Shown here: positions 15,792 through 24,722 of the stretch, one piece after another | Numbering within the stretch: the stretch's first letter is position 1 | How the letters are laid out: every line of letters starts with the position of its first letter | Assembly (NCBI RefSeq): GCF_019801015.1 | Contig: NZ_JAHVJZ010000004.1 | Span: 558,001-622,000, forward strand | Reading direction: 5' to 3' | DNA from: Marinobacter nauticus | GTDB taxonomy: Bacteria; Pseudomonadota; Gammaproteobacteria; Enterobacterales; Shewanellaceae | Length of the DNA: 64,000 nucleotides | Made by a program: the position numbers and the translations under genes | The notes under the pieces: generated by a model | Databases searched by the model: none | The model's input: the letters and a program-made list of their open reading frames with translations, nothing else | What the model was told of the DNA's origin: nothing

Positions 15792-18638
15792 TTACAGGCT
15801 AATGAGACGTACGTCATAGCCCAGTTCGCGCAGAGCAGCCTCATTGGTTGCTCTGTCGCCAACCACCAGAATGATCATCTCTTCCAGTTTCAGTTCTCTG
15901 TTAGCGACGGCATTCAAATCAGAAAGACGCACCTGTTCGATGATTCTTCCCTGCTGTTTGACGTAATCGTCACTCAGGCCATAACGCTGCAACTTGTCCA
16001 GGAAGCGGGCCTTCTGGCCGGGGGTCTCAAACTTCAGCGCCTCGGCCTGTGAGATGGAGGACTTCATAAAGGCCAGTTCGGCGTCGGTCATCCCTTCGGC
16101 CTGATAGGTGCCGATCTCCTTGATGAACTCCGCCACGGAAGCCGCAGTCGCGTCCGAACGCACGTCCGCAGACGCCAGGAACTGGCCCAGCTCCGGCCCG
16201 GCGTTAAAGCCGCTGCGGGCGCCGTAGGTGTATCCCTTGTCTTCACGCAGGTTCAGGTTGATGCGGCTGTTGAAGGCCCCGCCCAGCGGGTAGTTCATCA
16301 GGGTGGAAAGGAAGTGCTCGCCGGTGGCGTCATAGGGCACGGTGCGCTTACCAATGCGGATCACTGACTGAGCCGAGCCCGGTTTATCCAGCAGATAGAT
16401 CACCGGGCCGCCAAGCTGTGGCATGGGGGCCATTGCCGGCCAGGCGGTTTTTCCGCCCTGCCACTCACCCAGTGGAGCCAGTGCGGCCATCAGGTCAGCC
16501 TGGCTGCCATCACCCACCACAACGATTTCAGCATTACCCGCACGGAACTGCTTGGAATAGAACGCCTTCACATCGTCCAGGGTCAAGGCACTGACGCTGT
16601 CGACGGTACCATCCAGCGGGTGACCCTGTGGGTTGTCACTGCCATAGACCAACCCGCTCCAGGCGGTGGACGCCAGCCAGCCGGGCTCGTTCATGGAGTG
16701 CATCAGGCCCTGCAGGTGTTGCTCCTTAACGCGGGCAAAATCGGTCTCGTTAAAGGCGCTGTGCCACAGCCGCTCTTCCAGCAGTTCGATGGTGGGTTTC
16801 AGGTTACGGCTCAGTGCACTGACGGAAACGTAAGTGCGATAGCCCGAAGCACTGACACTGATGCGGGAACCGAGCAGTTCAAGCGCTTCGGCAAACTCAG
16901 AGGTGCTGTAGCGCTCCGTGGACTCACTCATCATCGCCGCCGTCAGCTGGGACAGGCCCGCCTTCTCCGGCGCCAGCAGGCGGTTGCCGCCATCCAGAGC
17001 GATCAGCAGTTCAACGGTGGGGGTTTCCAGACTCTGAGTGCCAATCACGGGAACCCCGTTGGCCAGCTTAGCCCGCCACAACGCGGGCACATCCACCTGC
17101 GGGTTGGGGCCGGCAGGCGGCACCACGCTGCGATCGAAATTATCCACGATCACTGGCGGCATCACCGCTTCCAGAGTCTGGGGCGCGGCGCTCAGTTCCA
17201 GTGGCGCCGGGGTAAAGGTGTCTTCAGCGGCCACCAGATCGCCACGGCCTTCCGGTACCACGCTCATGACCACCGCGTGCTTGCCTTTGATGTAGGTGTT
17301 AAAGACCCGAACCACATCTTCTGCCGTCACCGCGTTGTAGCGGGCCAGGTCCTCGCTGATCAGGTCCGGGTTGCCGAAGAAGGTTTCGTTAAAGGCCAGC
17401 GTGCTGACTTTACCGCGAACGCTTTGCAGGCCGTACAGGGTGCGGGCTTCATGCTGAACTTTGGCCTTCTCCAGATCGGCCGGTTTTACCCCGCGCTGTT
17501 CAAACTCGGCAATGGAATCCCGGATCAGGTCTTCAATCTTGGCCAGTTTCAGCTCTTTGGCCGGGTTGGCCAGAGCGTAGAGGGTGAATTCGCAAGCCAG
17601 TTCCCGGCAGGGGTGACTGACCCCGGCTTGTACCGCGTACCCTTCCTGTACCAGGTTTTTATAGAAGATGGAGGTGCGTCCGCCGCCCAGGATGTCTCCC
17701 AGCAGATCCAGTGCCGCTTCATCTTCATGGCGGGCATAGACGGTGGGGAAGCTCATGTAGATAAGCGGCAGGTGCACCTTATCTTCCATGGAGATGTAGC
17801 GGTCCTGACCCAGCGTTGCAGGCTGCTTGGGTGCGTTCTCCACCGCCGGGCCACGTGGGATGGGGCCAAAGTATTTTTCGACCCAGGCCAGGGTCTGGGC
17901 AACGTCAATGTTGCCGCCAATGGTCAGGGTTGCGTTGTTGGGGCCATACCAGCGCAGGAAGAAGCGGCGCAGGTCTTCAACGTTACCGCGGTCCAGATCA
18001 TCCAGCCAGCCGATGACCGGCCAGGAGTAAGGGTGACCCTGCGGGTACATCGCCTGCCCTACCCGCTCGCTGAGTCGGCCGTACGGGCGGTTATCGACCC
18101 GCTGTCCGCGCTCGTTCTTAACGGTGGCGCGCTGCACTTCGAACGCCTCCTCCGTTACCGCATCGAGCAGGAAGCCCATCCGATCCGCCTCGAGCCACAG
18201 CATTTTTTCCAGCTGATTGTCGGGAACGGTTTCAAAGTAGTTGGTGCGATCGGTGTTGGTGGTGCCGTTGAGGGTGCCGCCCGCTTCGGTGACCAGTTGG
18301 AAGTGTTGTTCGTCCGCCACATGCTTGGAGCCCTGGAACATCATGTGCTCGAAGAAGTGGGCAAAACCGGACTTGCCCAGCTCTTCGCGGGCAGAGCCGA
18401 CGTGGTAGGTCACGTCCACATGCACCAGAGGGTCGGATTCATCGGGACTGAGAATCACCGTCAGGCCGTTGGCCATCTGGTACTTCTGATAGGGGATCCG
18501 CACTTCACCTGGCGCGGCTTCCACCTGCTCAACCAGGGTGAACCCGGATGGCACCGGTGGGGTGTGCGTTTCCCCGGCGCACGCAACCAGCATGGCTGCG
18601 GTCAAAGCTGCCAGTGACAGCCGTTGCCAACCCTTCAT
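15792..18638 (-). CDS. M16-family zinc peptidase lipoprotein (two-module)
   Basis: This 948-residue protein begins with a signal peptide and lipobox (LVAC, Cys20). It contains two insulinase/pitrilysin-type modules. The first has the inverted zinc motif HFFEH (94-98) and the third ligand Glu176 in VKNERGQR, so it is expected to be active. The second module (from about residue 510) lacks the motif and resembles the inactive half, with GSRISVSASGYRT and NLREDKGYTYGARSGFNAG near the end. Such lipoproteins degrade peptides in the periplasm. The gene is followed by a hairpin and then gshA. Substrate unknown. Confidence 0.9.
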   Translation of the reverse strand: MKGWQRLSLAALTAAMLVACAGETHTPPVPSGFTLVEQVEAAPGEVRIPYQKYQMANGLTVILSPDESDPLVHVDVTYHVGSAREELGKSGFAHFFEHMMFQGSKHVADEQHFQLVTEAGGTLNGTTNTDRTNYFETVPDNQLEKMLWLEADRMGFLLDAVTEEAFEVQRATVKNERGQRVDNRPYGRLSERVGQAMYPQGHPYSWPVIGWLDDLDRGNVEDLRRFFLRWYGPNNATLTIGGNIDVAQTLAWVEKYFGPIPRGPAVENAPKQPATLGQDRYISMEDKVHLPLIYMSFPTVYARHEDEAALDLLGDILGGGRTSIFYKNLVQEGYAVQAGVSHPCRELACEFTLYALANPAKELKLAKIEDLIRDSIAEFEQRGVKPADLEKAKVQHEARTLYGLQSVRGKVSTLAFNETFFGNPDLISEDLARYNAVTAEDVVRVFNTYIKGKHAVVMSVVPEGRGDLVAAEDTFTPAPLELSAAPQTLEAVMPPVIVDNFDRSVVPPAGPNPQVDVPALWRAKLANGVPVIGTQSLETPTVELLIALDGGNRLLAPEKAGLSQLTAAMMSESTERYSTSEFAEALELLGSRISVSASGYRTYVSVSALSRNLKPTIELLEERLWHSAFNETDFARVKEQHLQGLMHSMNEPGWLASTAWSGLVYGSDNPQGHPLDGTVDSVSALTLDDVKAFYSKQFRAGNAEIVVVGDGSQADLMAALAPLGEWQGGKTAWPAMAPMPQLGGPVIYLLDKPGSAQSVIRIGKRTVPYDATGEHFLSTLMNYPLGGAFNSRINLNLREDKGYTYGARSGFNAGPELGQFLASADVRSDATAASVAEFIKEIGTYQAEGMTDAELAFMKSSISQAEALKFETPGQKARFLDKLQRYGLSDDYVKQQGRIIEQVRLSDLNAVANRELKLEEMIILVVGDRATNEAALRELGYDVRLISL

Positions 18639-18664
18639 AAAACCTCCGTGTGACGACGTGGGGA

Positions 18665-19105
18665 TCAGCCGCTACCGAGGACTCCCAGAGTGACCCCGGC
18701 GACCACCGAATAGCGCAAAAACTTGCCAATAAAGATCAGCAGAGTACTAAAGAAGATAGGAAAACGAAACCAACCTGCCAGCAGCGGAATGGCGTCGCCG
18801 ATGCCCGGCAGCCACGCCAGCAGCAGGGACCAGACACCATGGCGCTCCACCCAGCCCAGCACCCGACTCTCACGGCCAGAGAGCAGCTCTTCCGGCGACT
18901 TGTGTCGATGCACGTATCGTCCGATCACGTAGCTGGTCAGCGAACCCAAGGTGTTGCCGACGGTCGCAACGATCAGCAACAACATCAAAGCCCACTGTCC
19001 CTGATTCACCAGGTAGGCCAGTACCGCTTCTGAGCCGCCCGGTGCCAGCGTTGCCGAGATAAAAGCGCTGAGGAACAGGCCCCACAAAGTAAAACTGGTG
19101 AACAT
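18665..19105 (-). CDS. yqaA: YqaA-family membrane protein (DedA/SNARE-associated superfamily)
   Basis: The 146-residue inner-membrane protein matches YqaA: an opening hydrophobic stretch with SAFISATLAPGGSEAVLAYLV, the central GNTLGSLTSYVIGR block and LLAWLPGIGDAIPLLAGWFR with the conserved proline-rich turn. The wider superfamily (DedA, VTT domain) includes lipid scramblases and flippases; the role of YqaA itself is not established. It lies three bases after nsrR and 26 bases before the M16 peptidase gene, in one direction, so the three may share transcripts. Known gammaproteobacterial synteny places yqaA close to gshA and the serV-arg tRNA region, as here. Confidence 0.88.
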   Translation of the reverse strand: MFTSFTLWGLFLSAFISATLAPGGSEAVLAYLVNQGQWALMLLLIVATVGNTLGSLTSYVIGRYVHRHKSPEELLSGRESRVLGWVERHGVWSLLLAWLPGIGDAIPLLAGWFRFPIFFSTLLIFIGKFLRYSVVAGVTLGVLGSG

Positions 19106-19108
19106 CGA

Positions 19109-19543
19109 TCAGTGGGCAGGCGGTTGATGCAACAGGGTCACCAGATGAGGATTCTGGCGCAGCATGTCGGACAGGGTGTACTGGTCCAGCGAGGCCAAAA
19201 AGGCTTCGGTGGCTTCCTGCAACACATCCTTGAGGCGACAGGCGGGCACGATATGACAGAAGGGACTGCCACAATCCACCAGCTTTAATGGCTCCAGTGC
19301 GCGAACCACATCACCCAGAACGATCTTGTCGGGTGACGTCGCCAGACGGATGCCGCCGTTTTTGCCACGCACGGTGGTGACAAAGCCAGCATGGCCTAAC
19401 TTATTGATCACCTTCACCATATGGTTACGGGACACCCCATAAACCTCGGTCACACGGCTGATGCTGGTCAGCTCCCCTTCAGGCAGGGTGCCAAGGTAGA
19501 TCAGGGCGCGAAAGGCGAAATCACTGAAACTGGTTAATTGCAC
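19109..19543 (-). CDS. nsrR: Nitric-oxide-sensing Rrf2 repressor NsrR
   Basis: NsrR is an iron-sulfur cluster repressor that loses DNA binding when its cluster reacts with nitric oxide, turning on detoxification genes. The 144-residue protein matches it from [16 protein letters not shown] through the helix-turn-helix ([13 protein letters not shown]) and the wing ([11 protein letters not shown]). The three cluster cysteines are at 91, 96 and 102 (CGSPFC, then AC), the same positions as in E. coli. I start at GTG 19543, which has GGAGG nine bases upstream; an upstream ATG would add 22 unrelated residues. No NO-detoxification gene is in the window, so targets lie elsewhere. Confidence 0.93.
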   Translation of the reverse strand: MQLTSFSDFAFRALIYLGTLPEGELTSISRVTEVYGVSRNHMVKVINKLGHAGFVTTVRGKNGGIRLATSPDKIVLGDVVRALEPLKLVDCGSPFCHIVPACRLKDVLQEATEAFLASLDQYTLSDMLRQNPHLVTLLHQPPAH

Positions 19544-19619
19544 GGTTGAGTACCTCCGGTGAAAGAGTTTACCCGAACTGCGCAGATGAAACATTGCTCT
19601 CGCGTGCAACTTTTACACA

Positions 19620-20009
19620 TCAGTAGTGCCCCTGGCAGGAACTGATGCGAATCGTCAGGTCTGGCGGCGCTGTCGGCCCTTCATAGATGTGGCGGTAGAC
19701 CAGCCCCGCTTCGAGGCGTTTGCGGTAGTAGCCACTCTGACAATATCCCCGCACCACGGCATCGGTCTGATCCTCCACCACGGCCCCAAAGGGTGCCATG
19801 GCATCGGCGCTGACGGCGCGGTAATAGAAGGACATCACACCGCCCTGAAACTCGGCACGGATAAAATTGGGGTTTTGACTCTGTCCAACCCCACTGTTCA
19901 ACTCCTGGGCCAGATGACGGCTTTCGCGTTCCAGCCATTCTGGCAGGCTGAGTCCGAAAAACGCCATGGCCTGACAGGGCAACAGCAACAACAGCAGGGC
20001 GACACGCAT
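19620..20009 (-). CDS. Small secreted protein of unknown function
   Basis: I do not recognise this 129-residue protein. From the chosen ATG (GGAG six bases upstream) it has a classic signal peptide of about 16 residues ending AMA, giving a mature protein of about 113 residues in the periplasm or outside the cell. The mature part is rich in Phe, Tyr and Gln, has a YYRAVSADAMAPFGAVV stretch, and carries two cysteines (GYCQSGYY and ISSCQG) that may pair. The gene lies upstream of nsrR on the same strand and shares a divergent promoter region with a small membrane protein gene. That region contains a CRP-like site. Confidence 0.7.
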   Translation of the reverse strand: MRVALLLLLLPCQAMAFFGLSLPEWLERESRHLAQELNSGVGQSQNPNFIRAEFQGGVMSFYYRAVSADAMAPFGAVVEDQTDAVVRGYCQSGYYRKRLEAGLVYRHIYEGPTAPPDLTIRISSCQGHY

Positions 20010-20064
20010 AACCAACTCCGGCGTAAGAAGAGCCGACATGCTATCGACTCACCCACGGCCACAG

Positions 20065-20080
20065 CGTGATCCCGATCACA
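20065..20080. promoter_or_regulatory. CRP-like binding site
   Basis: CGTGA, six bases, TCACA: one mismatch from the TGTGA-N6-TCACA consensus, with a perfectly symmetric GTGAT/ATCAC core. It lies in the divergent region between the small secreted protein (56 bases to its start) and the small membrane protein (about 92 bases to its start). Confidence 0.55.
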
Positions 20081-20171
20081 CATGCACAGTTGTTTACGCC
20101 AATTTTACATTCCCTGACAAGAGGGGAAGGTGAATGATAAGCTTGAGAAAAAACGGAGGTGATGACCGAAG

Positions 20172-20354
20172 ATGATCGCCCGACTCTTTCTGATACCCAT
20201 GATGCTCTGTCTGCTTTGGTATGTGTATCTCCAGGTCAACGGATACAGCCTGAAGCAGGGCCAAAAGGGATTCATCTACATTCTGGTGTTCTCCGCCGGG
20301 CTGCTGGGCGTGATGAGCCTGTTGCTGTGGCTCACCAACGCCCAGACCATGTAG
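20172..20354 (+). CDS. Small two-helix membrane protein
   Basis: This 60-residue frame encodes two hydrophobic helices (about 2-21 and 34-55) joined by a short loop with Gln, Lys and Gly (GYSLKQGQKGF). The pattern is protein-like and its codon use is normal for the window. A near-perfect GGAGGTGA lies upstream but its spacing suits an overlapping ATG ten bases earlier in another frame, which leads to a less protein-like frame; GAAG directly before this ATG is weak. It is convergent with oadB, 23 bases away. Function unknown; a role with the decarboxylase pump is possible but only by proximity. Confidence 0.6.
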   Translation: MIARLFLIPMMLCLLWYVYLQVNGYSLKQGQKGFIYILVFSAGLLGVMSLLLWLTNAQTM

Positions 20355-20377
20355 TCCAGATCGTGCAGCAGCGGGGC

Positions 20378-21508
20378 TTAGCCCAGCACGGCCAGCAACA
20401 CCCCGGCGGCTACGGCGCTGCCCAGCACGCCTGCGACATTGGGCCCCATAGCGTGCATCAACAGGAAGTTGTGGGGGTTGGCTTCCAGCCCTACCTTGTT
20501 CACGACCCGAGCCGCCATCGGGACGGCTGATACCCCAGCCGCGCCGATCAGCGGGTTGATCTTGCCGCCACTGAGACGGCACATCAGCTTGGCCAGCAAC
20601 ACCCCCGTTGCGGTGCCCACCGCAAAGGCCACCGCCCCTAAGGCCAGGATCCCCAGAGTGTTGATGGTGAGGAACTTATCCGCCGAGAGTTTTGAACCCA
20701 CCGCCAGTCCCAGAAAGATGGTGACGATGTTGATCAGCTCATTCTGAGCGGTGCTGGAAAGCCGATCCACCACTCCCGCTTCCCGCATCAGGTTGCCCAG
20801 ACAGAACATCCCCACCAATGGTGTGGCCGGCGGCAAAAACAGAATCGTCATGCCCAGCACCAGCAACGGAAACAGCACCTTCTCCTGCTTACTCACTTCC
20901 CGTAACTGCGCCATCTCGATGCGTCGTTCCGCTTCGGTGGTCAGCGCTTTCATGATCGGCGGCTGAATCAATGGCACCAGCGCCATATATGAGTAAGCGG
21001 CCACAGCAATCGCGCCCAGCAGGTCCGGCGACAAACGGGAGGCCAGGAAGATCGCGGTCGGGCCATCGGCACCACCAATGATGGCGATGGCTGCCGCATC
21101 TTCCAGACTGAAGGAGAAGCCCGGGATCAGGTTGAGGGCAATGGCCCCCAGCAGCGTGGCAAAAATCCCGAACTGCGCCGCCGCCCCCAGAAACAGGGTG
21201 CGGGGATTGGCGATCAGGGCGCCAAAATCCGTCATCGCCCCGACACCGAGGAAGATCAGCAGGGGAAACACACCGCTCTCGATGCCCACGTGATAGGCGT
21301 AGTAAAGCAGTCCACCCGGTTCGTTAAAGCCCCCGCCCGGTATGTTGGCCAGAATCGCGCCAAAACCGATCGGCAACAGCAACAACGGCTCAAACCGTCG
21401 TGCGATTGCCAGATAGAGCAACAACACCCCGACGGTCATCATGATGCCCTGACCCCAGGTAAAGTTTGCGACGCCGGTCTGCGCCCAAAATGCGTTGAAT
21501 CCGTCCAC
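20378..21508 (-). CDS. oadB: Oxaloacetate decarboxylase beta subunit (sodium pump)
   Basis: OadB is the membrane subunit that decarboxylates carboxybiotin and couples this to sodium export. The 376-residue protein has about nine to ten membrane segments and the strongly conserved stretches [47 protein letters not shown] (with the essential aspartate) and [20 protein letters not shown]. It is last in the oadG-oadA-oadB order. A marine organism would use this pump to draw sodium-motive force from oxaloacetate, possibly in citrate or amino acid catabolism; no citrate lyase gene is nearby. Confidence 0.95.
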   Translation of the reverse strand: MDGFNAFWAQTGVANFTWGQGIMMTVGVLLLYLAIARRFEPLLLLPIGFGAILANIPGGGFNEPGGLLYYAYHVGIESGVFPLLIFLGVGAMTDFGALIANPRTLFLGAAAQFGIFATLLGAIALNLIPGFSFSLEDAAAIAIIGGADGPTAIFLASRLSPDLLGAIAVAAYSYMALVPLIQPPIMKALTTEAERRIEMAQLREVSKQEKVLFPLLVLGMTILFLPPATPLVGMFCLGNLMREAGVVDRLSSTAQNELINIVTIFLGLAVGSKLSADKFLTINTLGILALGAVAFAVGTATGVLLAKLMCRLSGGKINPLIGAAGVSAVPMAARVVNKVGLEANPHNFLLMHAMGPNVAGVLGSAVAAGVLLAVLG

Positions 21509-21519
21509 TACCGCTCCCC

Positions 21520-23310
21520 TCAGGCCAGACTGATCAGCGGGTCACCGACACTGACGGCATCCCCTTCTTTAACGTGCAACTGATGAACCTGACCCGACTC
21601 GGCGGCACGGATTTCCGTTTCCATCTTCATCGCTTCCATCACCATCACCACATCGCCCGCCGCCACGCTCTGGCCGGGACCGATCAGCACCTTAAAGACG
21701 TTACCCGCCAGCGGCGCGCTGACAGTGCTGGCAACGGCCGCTGGTGGCGCAGGGCTCGCCACTGCACTGGCTGGCGCCGGCACCGGGGTAATCTCTCCCA
21801 CCGCACCGCCTTCATTGACCTCCACGGTATAAACCTGACCGTTCACGCGGACCTGGTAGGTCGCCGGTTCCTCGCTTGCCGGAGGCGGCGTGGCAGGCTG
21901 AGGCTGGGCCGACCGGCTGCCGGGCACCGGCTCAAACGCGTCGGGGTTGTTCCGGTTAGCCAGAAACTTCCGGCCAATCTGGGGAAACAGGGCGTAGGTC
22001 AGGACATCGTCCAACGTCTCGTCGGCCAGTTGAAGCCCGTCGCTGCCGGCAATCTGGGTGAGCTCCTCGGTCAGGCGGGCCATCTCGGGCACCAGATCGT
22101 CAGCGGGTCGGCCGGTGACCGGTGCCTGATCGCCCAACACCCTGGACTGCAAGTCCGCGTCCACCGGGGCCGGCGTGCGGCCATACTCCCCACGCAATAC
22201 GCCCTGGGTTTCTTTGGTGATGGTCTTGTAGCGCTCCCCGGTCAGCACGTTCAATACCGCCTGAGTGCCGACAATCTGTGAGGTCGGCGTCACCAGCGGC
22301 AAGTAACCCAGCTCCTCACGCACTCTAGGGATCTCCTCCAGCACCTCATCAAGCCGGTCTGCCGCTCCCTGCTCGCGGAGCTGGTTTTCCATATTGGTGA
22401 GCATCCCGCCGGGCACCTGAGCGGTCAGGATCCGCGCATCAACCCCTTTAAGGCTGCCTTCAAACTCCGCATACTTCGCCCGCACCTGACGGAAATGTTG
22501 AGCGATGGGCGCCAACTGTTCCGGATCGTAACCGGTGTCCCTTTCCGTGCCGGCCACCATCGCCATCACGGTTTCGGTGGCAGTGTGGCCATAGGTCATG
22601 CTCATGGATGAGATGGCGGTATCCAGCACATCAATGCCGGCATCAATGGCTTTCTGATAGGTGGCGGTCGACAGTCCGGTCGTGGCATGACACTGCATGG
22701 CAATGGGCAGCGACGTTTCGCTCTTCAGGGCGCTGATCAGCTCAAACGCTGCCGTGGGGGTCAGCAGTCCGGCCATGTCCTTGATGCAAAGCGACTGGCA
22801 ACCCAGCGCTTGCTGAGCCTTGGCCAGCTCCACCCAGCTCTCCAGGGTGTGGACCGGAGAGGTGGTGTAAGAGAGCGTTCCCTGGGCGTGCCCGCCCACG
22901 GCATTGACCGCCCGAATCGCCGTTTCGAGGTTGCGGGTGTCGTTCAGTGCATCAAAGATCCGGAACACCTCGACACCGCTGGCATAGGCCCGCTGTACAA
23001 ACGCTTCCACCACGTCGTCGGCGTAGTGGCGATAACCCAGAAGATTCTGTCCCCGCAGCAACATCTGCTGCGGCGTATTAGGCATCGCTTCTTTCAGCGC
23101 CCGGATCCGATACCAGGGATCCTCACCCAGATAGCGGATGCAGGCGTCGAAAGTCGCGCCGCCCCAGCTTTCCAGTGACCAATAGCCAACGCGATCCAAC
23201 TGCTCTGCCACCGGCAGCATGTCATCGAGGCGCATCCGGGTGGCAAACAGAGATTGGTGCGCATCGCGTAACACCACATCGGTGAGCGCCAGGGGGGTAT
23301 GGGTAGCCAT
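21520..23310 (-). CDS. oadA: Oxaloacetate decarboxylase alpha subunit (biotin carboxyltransferase)
   Basis: OadA moves the carboxyl group from oxaloacetate to its own biotin. The 596-residue protein has an N-terminal carboxyltransferase domain ([37 protein letters not shown]), a conserved carboxylase region, an Ala/Pro-rich linker (about 495-520) and a C-terminal biotinyl domain in which Lys562 (EAMKMETE) carries biotin. It sits between oadG and oadB with gaps of about ten bases, in one operon. The alternative, a pyruvate carboxylase subunit B, is made unlikely by the flanking oadG and oadB. Confidence 0.95.
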   Translation of the reverse strand: MATHTPLALTDVVLRDAHQSLFATRMRLDDMLPVAEQLDRVGYWSLESWGGATFDACIRYLGEDPWYRIRALKEAMPNTPQQMLLRGQNLLGYRHYADDVVEAFVQRAYASGVEVFRIFDALNDTRNLETAIRAVNAVGGHAQGTLSYTTSPVHTLESWVELAKAQQALGCQSLCIKDMAGLLTPTAAFELISALKSETSLPIAMQCHATTGLSTATYQKAIDAGIDVLDTAISSMSMTYGHTATETVMAMVAGTERDTGYDPEQLAPIAQHFRQVRAKYAEFEGSLKGVDARILTAQVPGGMLTNMENQLREQGAADRLDEVLEEIPRVREELGYLPLVTPTSQIVGTQAVLNVLTGERYKTITKETQGVLRGEYGRTPAPVDADLQSRVLGDQAPVTGRPADDLVPEMARLTEELTQIAGSDGLQLADETLDDVLTYALFPQIGRKFLANRNNPDAFEPVPGSRSAQPQPATPPPASEEPATYQVRVNGQVYTVEVNEGGAVGEITPVPAPASAVASPAPPAAVASTVSAPLAGNVFKVLIGPGQSVAAGDVVMVMEAMKMETEIRAAESGQVHQLHVKEGDAVSVGDPLISLA

Positions 23311-23319
23311 GGGATCTCC

Positions 23320-23553
23320 TTATCGTTGTTTGGCCCGACGATGGGCATGAATGGCGGCGCTGATAGCCGCGACCACACTGGGGCTGATGGACGGCTCGGG
23401 ACTTTGGTTGAGTTCCTCAGTCCCTCTTGGGGCGCAAGCCCAGGCCATCGCTTTCAGCCCAATAACCAGGCAGCCAAGAAAGGCGAAAACCAGCACCATG
23501 CCCATCACCATCAGGCTGGCGGCTTGCGCTAAAAGTGGGGTCAATGTTTCCAC
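23320..23553 (-). CDS. oadG: Oxaloacetate decarboxylase gamma subunit
   Basis: OadG is the small membrane subunit that holds OadA to OadB and binds zinc. The 77-residue protein has one N-terminal helix (about 10-30; ASLMVMGMVLVFAFLGCLVIGL) followed by a polar tail ending in a basic HAHRRAKQR. I start at a GTG with GGAG five bases upstream because family members begin just before the helix; a longer frame from 23595 would add 14 residues including a cysteine. It is the first gene of the oad operon. The upstream region carries an imperfect inverted repeat that may be an operator. Confidence 0.85.
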   Translation of the reverse strand: METLTPLLAQAASLMVMGMVLVFAFLGCLVIGLKAMAWACAPRGTEELNQSPEPSISPSVVAAISAAIHAHRRAKQR

Positions 23554-23632
23554 AGGCTCTCCATAACATACCGGCAACAGGGCATCGATATTCACATGGG
23601 CCGCATAATCATGTCAAAGCCGTTTTGCCCAG

Positions 23633-23652
23633 TTGGATGTTGGACATACCAA
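23633..23652. promoter_or_regulatory. Imperfect inverted repeat upstream of oadG
   Basis: TTGGATGT, a three-base spacer, then ACATACCAA: arms that pair except for one extra base. It lies about 80 bases upstream of the oadG GTG. A TTGACA on the minus strand (23612-23617) between it and the gene could be a -35 box, though no good -10 follows. Candidate operator only. Confidence 0.3.
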
Positions 23653-23807
23653 TTGAGTATCTAAAAATCAGTAAATTAGGAGTAGCCACAGGCCGACAAT
23701 AAATTGGTCTTACCATGGAAAGGGTGAGCAACGGCAATTTTTATGAGCAAAGTCAGTGGGCTGAGCACGCCAGAATGAGGCCTGACGCTATGGCAAGCTG
23801 GGGGCTC

Positions 23808-23858
23808 GGAGTGTTAGGAGCATTCAGGGTGTTCGGAGTGTTGGAGTGTTGGAGCGCC
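23808..23858. repeat. Degenerate short tandem repeat (GGAGTGTT unit)
   Basis: Six imperfect copies of an eight- to ten-base unit, three of them exactly GGAGTGTT, run up to the first copy of the 64-bp direct repeat. The 600 bases between oadG and the tRNA array hold no gene; the small open frames there have no ribosome binding sites or protein character. Confidence 0.6.
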
Positions 23859-23914
23859 AAAACGCAAAAACCCGGCCAAAGGCCGGGTTTTCACTTGAAG
23901 ATGGCGCGTCCGGG
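23851..23914. repeat. 64-bp direct repeat, copy 1 (with tRNA-Arg 3' remnant and terminator)
   Basis: This is base-for-base identical to 24100-24163. On the minus strand it contains the last 15 or so bases of tRNA-Arg (from CCCGGACGC with CCA) and then the tRNA-operon terminator (CCCGGCC/GGCCGGG, 23871-23887). Here the tRNA body is missing: the sequence diverges immediately upstream. It looks like the scar of a duplication or of site-specific integration at the tRNA 3' end. Confidence 0.85.
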
Positions 23915-24099
23915 TGGGTGAAGGCGGAGCCAAGCAAGCCATTTGGCTTGCGCCGCCTGAACGCCGCAGCGCTGTGCGCAAAGGCCGGCAATCCGACCGG
24001 CCGATACCGCGAGTGCGCCTGCTATTTAGCGGCATCCCGATGACCACATTTGTCCAGCACTTCAGTGGAGCAATGCTCAGGGTGGCACTCGCAGGATTC

Positions 24100-24163
24100 G
24101 GAGCGCCAAAACGCAAAAACCCGGCCAAAGGCCGGGTTTTCACTTGAAGATGGCGCGTCCGGG
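24100..24163. repeat. 64-bp direct repeat, copy 2 (functional tRNA end)
   Basis: The second copy of the repeat at 23851-23914, 249 bases away. This copy is joined to the intact last tRNA-Arg gene and supplies its terminator. The 185 bases between the copies hold no gene; they include a hairpin (GCAAGCC/GGCTTGC near 23936-23953). Confidence 0.85.
24115..24140 (-). terminator. Terminator of the tRNA-Ser/tRNA-Arg operon
   Basis: A perfect seven-base stem (CCCGGCC / GGCCGGG, TTT loop) followed by TTTTT on the minus strand, 11 bases past the last tRNA. Confidence 0.88.
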
Positions 24164-24227
24164 AGGATTCGAACCTCCGACCGCCTGGTTCGTAGCCAGG
24201 TACTCTATCCAGCTGAGCTACGGACGC
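24151..24227 (-). tRNA. tRNA-Arg(ACG), copy nearest the terminator
   Basis: A 77-base cloverleaf with GCGTCCG acceptor stem, TAGCTCAGCTGG D-arm, CTACGAA anticodon loop (anticodon ACG, read as ICG), GGTTCGAATCC T-arm and encoded CCA. It reads CGU, CGC and CGA codons. Last gene of the array. Confidence 0.97.
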
Positions 24228-24273
24228 GCATCGGTGTGACCGGTTTTAACCCCTGTCACTCAGGGTTGGAAGA

Positions 24274-24350
24274 TGGCGCGTCCGGGAGGATTCGAACCTC
24301 CGACCGCCTGGTTCGTAGCCAGGTACTCTATCCAGCTGAGCTACGGACGC
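24274..24350 (-). tRNA. tRNA-Arg(ACG), second from the terminator
   Basis: Identical in sequence to the copy at 24151. The spacers around this pair are related to each other, showing that gene and spacer were duplicated together. Confidence 0.97.
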
Positions 24351-24398
24351 GCATCGGTGTGGCTTGTTTTAAACCCTGCCACTTTGGGTTCAAGAAGA

Positions 24399-24475
24399 TG
24401 GCGCGTCCGGGAGGATTCGAACCTCCGACCGCCTGGTTCGTAGCCAGGTACTCTATCCAGCTGAGCTACGGACGC
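24399..24475 (-). tRNA. tRNA-Arg(ACG), third from the terminator
   Basis: Identical to the two preceding copies. Its downstream spacer resembles the next one (shared GCATCGGTGTG at the 5' end of each gene). Confidence 0.97.
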
Positions 24476-24576
24476 GCATCGAAACTTGTTTCTCGCACTG
24501 GTGGCGAAGTATAGTGCCTGGCCCGTTCCTTGACCTGCCCGCACTTTCGTCCGGCTAAGCCAATGACGAAGAAGAA

Positions 24577-24653
24577 TGGCGCATCCGGGAGGATTCGAAC
24601 CTCCGACCGCCTGGTTCGTAGCCAGGTACTCTATCCAGCTGAGCTACGGATGC
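24577..24653 (-). tRNA. tRNA-Arg(ACG) with variant acceptor pair
   Basis: Same as the other copies except for a compensated change in the acceptor stem: GCATCCG pairs with CGGATGC instead of GCGTCCG with CGGACGC. The stem stays fully paired, as in the E. coli gene. Confidence 0.97.
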
Positions 24654-24722
24654 GTAATTTGGGAGTGGGTTTTCGTCCTTTGAAAACCAAGGGAGCCGCG
24701 CTCAGCGCGGCTCCTTGAAAAA

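Noticed and set aside
16620-18617. 665-residue plus-strand frame opposite the M16 peptidase
   Set aside because: Antisense shadow of a high-GC gene: low-complexity composition and no ribosome binding site.
23715-24514. Several 60-150 residue frames across the direct repeats and tRNA array
   Set aside because: They repeat the same peptide because they read through tRNA copies and terminators.
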